Made by a program: the position numbers and the translations under genes. Positions 30,095-37,918 of a stretch of DNA of 64,000 nt are shown here, one piece after another (within the stretch, counting starts at the first letter, position 1; every line of letters starts with the position of its first letter). The notes below the pieces were generated by a model. That model did not search any database, was not told where the DNA came from, and worked only from the letters and a program-made list of their open reading frames with translations. The stretch covers positions 885,967 through 949,966 of the forward strand of contig NZ_JH992922.1 of assembly GCF_000315425.1 (NCBI RefSeq). The letters are read 5' to 3'. This DNA comes from Massilia timonae CCUG 45783. Lineage in GTDB: Bacteria; Pseudomonadota; Gammaproteobacteria; Burkholderiales; Burkholderiaceae_D.

Positions 30095-31865
30095 ATGGGC
30101 GGCGAAACCATCCGCAGCCCTGGAAGCGAAGCCGGCAGGAAAAGCTGGCGATGTCATCGTGCCCGAAGAGACAATATTTGGCATTGTGTCCCGCTACCAC
30201 GCATTGACTGGGCATCCGACTTCCGGGGACACGCTGATCGAATTGCTGAACCGGCGATGCGTTACCTTGGGCACGGCATTTCCCAGTGGCCTGAACCTGA
30301 TCTCGAAAGATCTTCGGTTGCCGGTGAACACGATCGAGGAACTGATCGAAGGGCACACGATCCTCCCGTGCTTCAGGCCATTTATGCACCACGCCCACTA
30401 TATACGGATTGCCGATTCGATGGCGACGGGTACGGCGAGTTGCACGAAAATCACCTTAGGACTGTTGGCGAGCCGCGTGGGAGCGGAAGATGTGCTGCGA
30501 TTCTGTCCCGTCTGTGCTGGGACCGACTGCGAAACGATCGGCATTGCGACATGGTATCGCGCGCACCAGTTTCCAGGTGTTCTGGTTTGCCCTTATCACG
30601 GTGTTCCTCTCGTGGCATTCGACTGCTTGGCGCAGCGCCTGAAGCGCACACAGTTATTTCTTCCAGCTGCCGCCACGAAGTGGAATGCTCAGAAGTGCGC
30701 TGCGAAAGTAGACGATCGGGCTCTTGAAAAATTAGTGATCGTCTCGCGGCTCATTGCTCAGTTATTTTTGCTGCGGGGTGTGCCAGTCGATCCACTGACC
30801 TGGCGGAACCATTACCTCGCCCATTTGGTGGACCGGGACCTAGCCACGGCAAGCGTGAGGGTTCGTCAACGAGCATTGCAAAGCGCACTCCTCGATTTTT
30901 GGGGGACCATGAGGAACCTGTCCCCGTTTGATGGCATATTCGCGCGCTGCGCTGGGGACGATTCGTGGTTGACGAGTCTTTACCGTCGGCCTCGTGCTGC
31001 ACACCATCCACTGCTGCATGTTCTGCTGATCGGATTTCTGGCCGAGAGCATGGAATCTTTTCTTTGGACCGACATGCCTTCTCCGGCGATCACTTCCGCA
31101 CCTGATGAACAGGTGTACACAGCTACGGAATGCAAGATCGCCGCTTTAGCTGCCGATGGTCGGTCGATGCGTCAGGTGGCGAAAAAGCTCGGTTTGTCTG
31201 TCAACGCGGTCCTGGTCAAAGCGGGAAAAATCGGCATCAGCTTTACGCGCAGGCCCAAGAAGCTTGATGCCGCGGTCCGTTCGGAAGTGCGGTATGCCTT
31301 GGCGGCGGGCGATGCCATCGCGCATATTGTGAACACGACCGGGCTGTCAGCATCGACCGTAAATCGAATTCTAGGGGCGGATCTCAGCCTGCAAACTCAG
31401 CGTGCTGCCACCATGCGGGAGCAGCGGCAGGCACATGCCCGTGACAAGCTGCGCGCCGCTCTGGTCGCGTCACCATCAGCCGGATTCAAGGCGCTCCAGA
31501 CTGCGTTGGGGGCCGACTTCATTTGGCTTTACCGGCACGACCGCGTCTGGCTCCGGGCTCAGCTTCCCACCACACTTCGGATTGTGGAGCGGACCTCGTC
31601 AGTTGATTGGTGCGCCCGCGACAGGACGATGGTGGAGCGCGTGAGGTTGGCGGCTGCAGAGATACTGGATCCGTCGAGATGCCCGAGGCGTGTGACCCTC
31701 AATGAGATTGGACGATGCACTGGCAACGCATCGTGGCTCGACAAGTACCTTGCACGGCTGCCCCGAACGGCAGAACTGCTGTCCCAAGTCCTTGAACCGG
31801 CTGCCGCGTTTCGGGTACGCCAGCTTGCGTGGCGTGAGAAACATACTGTAGACGCCCGAGATTAG
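30063..31865 (+). CDS. tnsD: TnsD/TniQ-family target selector 1
   Basis: This 600-residue protein begins with the TniQ domain (IFGIVSRYHALTGHP; LIELLNRR) and a zinc-binding motif FCPVCAGTDC...LVCPYHG (about 145-180). A long C-terminal part holds repeated helix-turn-helix units (MRQVAKKLGLSVNAVLVKAG; IAHIVNTTGLSASTVNRIL). This is the architecture of TnsD, which recognises the end of glmS. Given that the element sits at glmS and this gene is coupled to tnsC, it is the best candidate for the glmS selector. Confidence 0.9.
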   Translation: MKASTWAAVDEWAAKPSAALEAKPAGKAGDVIVPEETIFGIVSRYHALTGHPTSGDTLIELLNRRCVTLGTAFPSGLNLISKDLRLPVNTIEELIEGHTILPCFRPFMHHAHYIRIADSMATGTASCTKITLGLLASRVGAEDVLRFCPVCAGTDCETIGIATWYRAHQFPGVLVCPYHGVPLVAFDCLAQRLKRTQLFLPAAATKWNAQKCAAKVDDRALEKLVIVSRLIAQLFLLRGVPVDPLTWRNHYLAHLVDRDLATASVRVRQRALQSALLDFWGTMRNLSPFDGIFARCAGDDSWLTSLYRRPRAAHHPLLHVLLIGFLAESMESFLWTDMPSPAITSAPDEQVYTATECKIAALAADGRSMRQVAKKLGLSVNAVLVKAGKIGISFTRRPKKLDAAVRSEVRYALAAGDAIAHIVNTTGLSASTVNRILGADLSLQTQRAATMREQRQAHARDKLRAALVASPSAGFKALQTALGADFIWLYRHDRVWLRAQLPTTLRIVERTSSVDWCARDRTMVERVRLAAAEILDPSRCPRRVTLNEIGRCTGNASWLDKYLARLPRTAELLSQVLEPAAAFRVRQLAWREKHTVDARD

Positions 31866-31880
31866 AGTCGGGTTTTTTTT
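31855..31880 (+). terminator. Terminator of the tnsABCD operon
   Basis: The hairpin CCCGA (31855-31859) / TCGGG (31868-31872) is followed by eight T residues. It starts inside the last codons of tnsD. Confidence 0.75.
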
Positions 31881-31941
31881 CAACAACAGGCGCATAGCGG
31901 AGGTTACAACGAAAAAAAGGCCGCTACTCTAAAGGTAAGTA

Positions 31942-32544
31942 TTAGTTCGAGTTCGAGGTCGTGTATGTTACTTTTCCGGCAATGATCGACAAGTAATTAA
32001 GCCCCTGTAATGCGTTGATGACAGAAGAAACCTCGGAGTCCGTAAGCTGCTTTTGAAAATGAGCGGCAACAGAGCTTTGCAGAGTCTTTTCGGTTCGAGG
32101 TTTTGTTGAATTTGGCTGCTGCAACCTGCCAAGAAATGCGCGGGCTCGCTCCTCAGGCGTCTTCAAGTGCATAGTTTTCACCGCTGGGATTTCCTCGAGC
32201 GATGACCATCGACCACAGAAGATTTTTTGCTCTTTAAGATGCTGGATGAGCGGATCAAAGCCTGTATCCTTTGAAATTATGTGAAAGAAAGCGTCCGACT
32301 CGTCGCAGGAAATGCGTCCAATATAGTAGGCAATATGGAAGTCCAAAGCATTCGGTCCCACACCGGCAATCTTGATGTACTCCGCACGTTCACCCATCCG
32401 CTGCATAGCCGTTACTAAATCAAAGGGCAGCTTATTCTGCGTCGCTCCGACAAATACCTTGAGCCTAAAGTGGTCAGCCGCAAGGACACCCAGAGATGCC
32501 GGTTGAACGCTCTCAAAATCGATAAGGACTATATTTTTACGCAA
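31942..32544 (-). CDS. PIN/NYN-like nuclease-domain protein
   Basis: This 200-residue protein has the PIN/NYN pattern: an N-terminal strand with acidic residue (IVLIDFESVQ), a central GPNALDFHIAYYIGRI with Asp, and HIISKDTGFDPLIQHL with Asp. The C-terminal 60 residues look like a small helical domain (LQSSVAAHFQKQLTDSEVSS). The start is a TTG at 32544 with AGAGA upstream; no ATG fits. PIN/NYN proteins usually cleave RNA; activity is inference. It lies next to tnsD, convergent, and 125 bases downstream of a 49-codon gene on the same strand. Confidence 0.7.
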   Translation of the reverse strand: MRKNIVLIDFESVQPASLGVLAADHFRLKVFVGATQNKLPFDLVTAMQRMGERAEYIKIAGVGPNALDFHIAYYIGRISCDESDAFFHIISKDTGFDPLIQHLKEQKIFCGRWSSLEEIPAVKTMHLKTPEERARAFLGRLQQPNSTKPRTEKTLQSSVAAHFQKQLTDSEVSSVINALQGLNYLSIIAGKVTYTTSNSN

Positions 32545-32669
32545 CTGGTCTCTTTCTATGGACTACTGACCGACCGTGGACGACGAAATTCTTCGACCGG
32601 CAGCATCCGGCTCCTCGGCCGTTGACTCACACAAGCTCGCGCCGTTGATGGGGTTGCGTCCTGCCGAGT

Positions 32670-32819
32670 TCAGTCTTTCTTTGGACCAAACTTGTTTGCC
32701 CCTTTAGAGTTCGACTTTTTCACTCCATGCGGGGGAAGGTACACTTTCCGATCACCCGATGGTTTAAGATCCTTGGGTTTTTTGTCGCCAAGGCCGAACA
32801 ATTTTCCTAGAAAAGACAT
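32670..32819 (-). CDS. 49-residue basic microprotein
   Basis: The frame begins MSFLGKLFGLGDKKPKDLKP and ends in a lysine/serine/glycine-rich tail (KKSNSKGANKFGPKKD). An AGAGGA site stands 6 bases before the ATG. The N-terminus is a short amphipathic/hydrophobic segment and the rest is disordered. It precedes the PIN/NYN-like gene by 125 bases on the same strand and may be part of the same unit. No family recognised. Confidence 0.6.
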   Translation of the reverse strand: MSFLGKLFGLGDKKPKDLKPSGDRKVYLPPHGVKKSNSKGANKFGPKKD

Positions 32820-32940
32820 ATAAATCCTCTTGTGTTGGCTACCGGCTATGCAGGCGTACCAATTAGTACCAGACTTTTCCTATCTCAAGCGTTTGAATTG
32901 AATTGCTCCAATAAACCGCGGAGGTCTTACTAAGAACTAA

Positions 32941-34152
32941 GGAAACGCTGATTAATTGACGATTTTTGCGTCTCCGAGGTTTTTTTGCGACGCGGTTGCG
33001 CTCCAGCTGCGATCTCGTTTTTAGAGATCACTACAGCCTGTTTTTATGCGATATAGCGGTATCCCTTGCGCCTTTTGGCGCTCAGGACGCAACTCGGGTT
33101 TCAGTGACCCTAAATCGCCGGCCAGCCAGCACTAAATTGGCGAAGCCAAACAGAGTAAACAGTTGCGCGGTGTTCTTCGCCAGGCCGCGGTAGCGCGTCT
33201 TCCGATGACGGAACAGGTTCTTGATGACATGGAACGGATGCTCGACTTTCGCGCGCACGCTGGCCTTCAAATGCTCCAGTTTTTCCGTCATGCGGCCCAG
33301 TTTGTTTTTGGGAAGCGCCTTGCGTTTGGAACGCTTCATGGCGACATGCCAGGTCACTGCTTTGCCAACATTTTCGGGGCGCTTCTCCACGCCCTGATAG
33401 CCTGCGTCGCCGAGTGCAGCGGTCTCGTCTCCATGCAAAAGCGCATGTGCTTGCGTCATGTCGGAGACATTGCCAGCCGTGCCCACGACGGTGTGCACCA
33501 GGCCAGACGCAGCATCAACGCCGATGTGCGCTTTCATCCCGAAGTGCCAGTCATTGCCCTTCTTCGATTGGTGCATCTCCGGATCACGCTTGCCATCCTT
33601 GTTCTTCGTCGATGGTGGCGCGGCGATCAGCGTGGCGTCAACAATGGTCCCCTCGCGCATCATCAGACCCTTTTCGGCGAGGTGTCGGTTGATCGTATCG
33701 AAGATCTGGCGCGTCAGATCTTTTGCTTCGAGCAGGTGACGAAACTTGAGCAGCGTCGTCGCGTCTGGCGCCGACTCGCGGCCCAAATCGATGCCGACGA
33801 AAGCGCGAATGGCCTGGCTGTCATAGATCGCATCTTCAATACCTTCGTCCGACAAACCGAAGCATTGTTGAGCCACATACATCCGCAGCATTCGCGCCAG
33901 CCCGATCGGTGGACGGCCAGCGCCTTCGACCTTCGGATAGAACGGCTCGACCAGTTTGTGCAGCATGCTCCACGGTGTCACGCTTTCGATCTCAGCGAGA
34001 AAAAGGTCGCGCCGCGTGAGCTTTTTCTTGGCGGCGTATTCGAGGTCGGAGAAGCTCTTTTGCATGATCGATGGCGGGCGAGGAACGTAGCGTCATTGTC
34101 TCAGGTTGCGGCACCGGCGGGAACCGGAGCGGCCGAATTAATCAGCGTCTCC
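32941..34152 (-). mobile_element. IS5-family insertion sequence, about 1.21 kb
   Basis: The inverted repeats GGAAACGCTGATTAATT (left) and GGAGACGCTGATTAATT (right, read inward) mark the ends. The flanks are CTAA on the left and TTAA on the right, one base different from a perfect 4-bp YTAR duplication. Confidence 0.9.
33082..34065 (-). CDS. IS5-family transposase
   Basis: This 327-residue DDE transposase of the IS5 group shows REGTIVDATLIAAPPS (D), TAALGDAGYQGVEKRP (D) and LKASVRAKVEHPFHVIK (E; the Y-(2)-R-(3)-E-(6)-K-like signature). The start MQKSFSDLEYAAKK is typical. The gene is intact. Confidence 0.95.
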   Translation of the reverse strand: MQKSFSDLEYAAKKKLTRRDLFLAEIESVTPWSMLHKLVEPFYPKVEGAGRPPIGLARMLRMYVAQQCFGLSDEGIEDAIYDSQAIRAFVGIDLGRESAPDATTLLKFRHLLEAKDLTRQIFDTINRHLAEKGLMMREGTIVDATLIAAPPSTKNKDGKRDPEMHQSKKGNDWHFGMKAHIGVDAASGLVHTVVGTAGNVSDMTQAHALLHGDETAALGDAGYQGVEKRPENVGKAVTWHVAMKRSKRKALPKNKLGRMTEKLEHLKASVRAKVEHPFHVIKNLFRHRKTRYRGLAKNTAQLFTLFGFANLVLAGRRFRVTETRVAS

Positions 34153-34345
34153 TTAATACAGATAGAGGGCCTGCTGCGTCCGGAATCGTCATAACGATAG
34201 CCGCTCGCGGCTAAGGTAAGGCAGCGTGTCGCGCCCGCTCAACTGTGGCATCAACGGCACCCGACGATTGGCAAAGTACTCGAGCGAAGCGCGGGAGGCA
34301 AAATGCTTTCGTCTGATAGTGTAGGTCAGCAGTTGCGAGTCGTCC

Positions 34346-35722
34346 TTAGCTTGACCAGCCAGCCTCACCTATCCAGCGGAGCGCACCCAACGAGGGCATG
34401 AACAAGTACTCTCCGCCCTTCAGCCGGTTGAAAGTGGTCACGCCATCCAGCCGGCGCCGCACCGGCGCCTGCGGCATCGTGAAACTACCAGGCGTCTCGT
34501 GCAGGCCAACGATGGCGTCGCGCTCGGTGCCCAGGTCGATGAAATTGCCGCGGTTGATCCACTCCTGCTGAAGGAACTCGATGGTGTCATAGGCGCGCGC
34601 ACTGATGAAGATGAAGAAGATGCCGCGTTCGTCTCGCGCATCATCGGCCGCTGTCACCTCGCGGCTCCACTTGGGGCCGAAGGTCGAGGAACGCCGGATG
34701 ATGCGGTGGATGTTCACGTCGGTCAGGATCGTCAGGCTGCTGTCGCGCGGATTCAGGCGCCGCATGTGGGACGCGTGCGCGCAGACGAAGCCGCGCGGAT
34801 CCTTCGAAAAATCGAAATCGTTGTTGCGGGCCGGGTCGGCGCCCAGTTCCGGGTCGTCGCGTTCGGGTGCCAGGATCAGGGGCGCCCCGCTGCGCCAGCG
34901 GCCGACCAGCTTGGCCGCCAGCAGCTCTTCGTCGGATTCGCTGGCGGCATGGCGGCATACGAAGTCGTTGAACGCACCGACCTGACTGGCGTACTTGCGC
35001 ATCACCACGAAAGAACCGTTGCGTCCGAGTTCGGGCGGATCCGGCATCGCCACCGGCGCTCCGGTCTCGCTGTTTTCGCCGAGGATGAATTCGCCGGCCG
35101 CGATCGCGCGTTCCTGGCCAGGCAGCGCATCGACGCCGCTGCCGGCAACCGCTGGCTGCGAAATCGAATCGCGGAAGCCGAAGGGGTTTTTGGCATCGGC
35201 ATCAGCGCCGAATGTGTGGGTACCGAGCAAAGTCACGCCGTGCGAGCGCGCCAGTTCGCCCATGGCCTTAGCGCGCGCTGTTTCGAGCGCGGCGTCGTCG
35301 CGTGCATAGATCGTCAGCGCCAGGTGGCAGGCGCCGGGGCGGAACGCTTCATCCCAGTGTTCGGGCGCATTGACGTCGACGTCGCGCAACTGCTCGGCGC
35401 GCGCCGCCATGCCTTGCTGGAAAGGCAGCGGAAAACTCTTGAGCGAGGATTCCGGCAGACCCAGCGCCTTCAAGCCCTCGAAGCTGAGCGCGGCGCCGGT
35501 CCAGGCATCGCGGTCGTCGGTCCAGCCGGCCGCAGAAGGGATGTGGGCGGCCAGACGGCGCACCAGGTCGCGTCCTCCTTCCTCATCCTCGAAATGCAGC
35601 ATCGCGTGGATGCCGACATAGGGTTCGGGACGAGAACGCAGGATCAGGGCCTGGATGTCGTCTAGGGCCAGCGTCACCCGTTCACGCTGGAAGCGCGCTT
35701 TCAGATCGTTGAGCAGGCCCAT
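34346..35722 (-). CDS. DyP-type heme peroxidase
   Basis: This 458-residue peroxidase has the DyP signature region GFRDSISQP (distal Asp of the GxxDG-like motif) and a proximal-ligand region CAHASHMRRLNPRD, then FISARAYDTIEFLQ. It uses hydrogen peroxide to oxidise bulky substrates. No signal peptide is present, so it is cytoplasmic. It is the last gene of a three-gene minus-strand operon with a catalase-like protein; the start is 1 base after the preceding stop, so expression is coupled. It is probably element cargo for oxidative stress. Confidence 0.92.
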   Translation of the reverse strand: MGLLNDLKARFQRERVTLALDDIQALILRSRPEPYVGIHAMLHFEDEEGGRDLVRRLAAHIPSAAGWTDDRDAWTGAALSFEGLKALGLPESSLKSFPLPFQQGMAARAEQLRDVDVNAPEHWDEAFRPGACHLALTIYARDDAALETARAKAMGELARSHGVTLLGTHTFGADADAKNPFGFRDSISQPAVAGSGVDALPGQERAIAAGEFILGENSETGAPVAMPDPPELGRNGSFVVMRKYASQVGAFNDFVCRHAASESDEELLAAKLVGRWRSGAPLILAPERDDPELGADPARNNDFDFSKDPRGFVCAHASHMRRLNPRDSSLTILTDVNIHRIIRRSSTFGPKWSREVTAADDARDERGIFFIFISARAYDTIEFLQQEWINRGNFIDLGTERDAIVGLHETPGSFTMPQAPVRRRLDGVTTFNRLKGGEYLFMPSLGALRWIGEAGWSS

Positions 35723-35723
35723 G

Positions 35724-36422
35724 TCAGTAATCCACCCCTTCTGGCTGCGAGATCGTGGCAGTGAGGGTGTCCAGCGCCTTGCGTGTCGCCTCGTCCGCAG
35801 GCGGATGCGGGGCCATGGCGTCGAAGAAGGTGTCCAGCGCCTTTTCCATCCGCTGGTAGCGGCGGGTGTCGACCACGGTCACCTGCGGATTGGCGACAAA
35901 CCAGCCGGCGGCGTCGATCTGGTGCGATGCGATGAAGTCTTTCACCTTCGGGCTGGTGATGCCGGGCCAGCCCTCCACGTTCGCGAATAGCAGGTCCATC
36001 AGTTCTGGAATCTTGGTCGCGAAGTCATTGATGTAGCTGTCCCAGTCGCCGTCATAGGTGGTGGCGAACAGGATGCGTGTGTCGTTGTCGAAGAAAACAA
36101 AGCGCATGTCGTGCAAGGTAGAGACGCGCTGGGCGCCATCCATATTGCCGTTGGTGAGATCAAAGATGCGGCGCAGACGGTCGGCGCCGCCCGGCTTAAG
36201 CGGCGCGATGGCCGTCAGCTCGGACACGTTCCCGGACTGTTTGCCGGCGCGCCCGGCCGATCTGGCGCTGCCTTTCAGGTCGGGATTGTGCTTGCGCACC
36301 ATCGCTTCCAGTGCGATCTTGGCAAGATGCGGCGCGTCGTGCGCAACCGCGTCGATGCGGCGCCTGACTTCCTGCAGCCAGGTTTCGTCGTCCAGGCGCG
36401 GGTCGGTGGTCTTGTCGGTCAT
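35724..36422 (-). CDS. Hypothetical protein between catalase-like and DyP genes
   Basis: This 232-residue soluble protein has the segment ILFATTYDGDWDSYINDFATKIP, recurrent in uncharacterised proteins encoded beside heme peroxidases. There is no cofactor motif that I can identify. The C-terminus has charged helices. Context (12 bases after the catalase-like gene, 1 base before DyP) argues for a shared oxidative role. (Segment: residues about 115-137.). Confidence 0.75.
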   Translation of the reverse strand: MTDKTTDPRLDDETWLQEVRRRIDAVAHDAPHLAKIALEAMVRKHNPDLKGSARSAGRAGKQSGNVSELTAIAPLKPGGADRLRRIFDLTNGNMDGAQRVSTLHDMRFVFFDNDTRILFATTYDGDWDSYINDFATKIPELMDLLFANVEGWPGITSPKVKDFIASHQIDAAGWFVANPQVTVVDTRRYQRMEKALDTFFDAMAPHPPADEATRKALDTLTATISQPEGVDY

Positions 36423-36434
36423 GGTTCTGGCTCC

Positions 36435-37520
36435 TCAGTCTGGGATGTCGGAAGGCTGCGATGGCTCCGTGCGCGGACGCGCATTCATCGTGTGCCGATA
36501 CGCGCTCGAACGCTCGTAGGCCGCGCGCCGGATGCGCATGATGCCGCCCAGCGGCCGGTGCGCCTCGATGCCGTTCCAGGGGTTGAAGGAAAGGACGTCA
36601 TCGCCAACCACCTGGCGCTGCGGCGTCGCGGTGGGCTGCGGCGGGAAGCGCAGCGTGGCGATGGGACGGTGCGGGGAACGCTCCTCACTCCACCGTACGG
36701 CGGCATCCTCAACCGGCATCGCCGCCAGGTCGACGCACAGTTGCGCCGACAGTTCGTATTCGGCGCCATATTCGGCAAAGAAGGCGCTGACGGCGTCGCG
36801 CATGCAGGCATCATGCACCTGGCTCAGCGGCTGGCCGGCCAGCGCGCGCACCTCCGCCGACTTAGGCGCGAGCGCGAGCTTGGCAATGTAGTCGCCGAAG
36901 CGGATCGCCGCCTGCGTGTGGTAAGTCTCGCCGAGCGGATGGTGGTTGTCGCGCGCCAGGCCTTCGAGCGTGGCGCCCGGTTCCATGCCCAATGCCTGCA
37001 CCAGCTCCTTCGCGCCGCGCGCGGTGCCGGCCACCAGCCGTTGGAAGGTATCCGGCGCGTGCGCGTTGGCTTCGAGCAGCGCCAGCATCTGCTTGTACTT
37101 CGGGATGGTGCCGAAGGCAAGCACCGGAAAGTTCACCATCAGAAAATCCTGGTTGGCGCCGGCGATGCCGGACGACAGGCGCTCGCCCTCGACGCCCATC
37201 ACCTTGAGCGCGAAGCCGCGTGGCGCCGGAATCTTGTCGGAGTGGATGTCGCCGGGCGCCGAGGACAGGCGCGCGACGACGTGGTAGACACGCGCCTCGG
37301 CGAAGATTCCCTGGCGCAGCTCGGGTGGCAGATCCGCATGCACCTCCAGTTCGCCGACCAGCAGGCCGTTCGACTTGGCATGGGCGTCGCGGATTGCATG
37401 GCGGTGGCGCTCGAAGGCGCGGCCGTTGGCGGCCGCCATTTGTTTGACGATCTCGTCGGTCAGGCGGGCTTCGTCTTCAGAAACTGTTTCCACATCGGCG
37501 TAGTACGGAACAGGACGCAA
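36435..37520 (-). CDS. Catalase-family heme protein
   Basis: This 361-residue protein is of the short, SrpA-like catalase branch: RQGIFAEARVYHVVARLSSA (the catalytic His region is altered from the classic VHARG), PRGFALKVMGVEG, NFPVLAFGTIPKYKQ and a late FNPWNGIEAHRPLGGIMRIRRAAYE, which holds the proximal heme region. It is shorter than canonical catalases (about 480 or more), so peroxygenase or peroxidase activity is possible instead. It is the first gene of the operon with an unknown protein and DyP. (Quoted segments are from residues about 70-110 and 310-340.). Confidence 0.85.
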   Translation of the reverse strand: MRPVPYYADVETVSEDEARLTDEIVKQMAAANGRAFERHRHAIRDAHAKSNGLLVGELEVHADLPPELRQGIFAEARVYHVVARLSSAPGDIHSDKIPAPRGFALKVMGVEGERLSSGIAGANQDFLMVNFPVLAFGTIPKYKQMLALLEANAHAPDTFQRLVAGTARGAKELVQALGMEPGATLEGLARDNHHPLGETYHTQAAIRFGDYIAKLALAPKSAEVRALAGQPLSQVHDACMRDAVSAFFAEYGAEYELSAQLCVDLAAMPVEDAAVRWSEERSPHRPIATLRFPPQPTATPQRQVVGDDVLSFNPWNGIEAHRPLGGIMRIRRAAYERSSAYRHTMNARPRTEPSQPSDIPD

Positions 37521-37918
37521 AGCGATAATCCCTCAGAAAGTTGCATTAAAAACATCATTGATGCATATCTTACGAGATAGTTTGTTGCACTGCAACCGAG
37601 AGTACACTCTATCGTGCAGCTTGACGCTATAACTCCCTGAACTTTACCGTGAAAGATCGTGAGCAAAAGCAAACGGCCAAAAGAGCACTGATTTTGATTG
37701 CTGATTAGTCGAATTGAGCGCTCGGGTTCAGCCAAGCCGAAAGCAGTAACGCGCTTAAGTACGTCTAACAAAACCCTCCGCTTCCCAGCAGAGCAACATG
37801 GGCGTTACACTGTGCCTTAACGAACTTCCGTAGCCAGAGAACGGAAGTTCAATGTACCGATCGGCAACCGTGCGTTCCCGGTCGAGGGAAACGCGGACTG
37901 CCTGTAGTATGGGCACTT
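37521..37918. promoter_or_regulatory. Divergent intergenic region with 10-bp inverted repeat
   Basis: This 398-base spacer lies between the catalase-like operon (leftwards) and the hybrid kinase (rightwards). A perfect inverted repeat GAACTTCCGT (37822-37831) / ACGGAAGTTC (37841-37850) has a 9-base spacer and no T-run, so it looks like an operator or an RNA hairpin rather than a terminator. Nothing else recognised. Confidence 0.5.
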
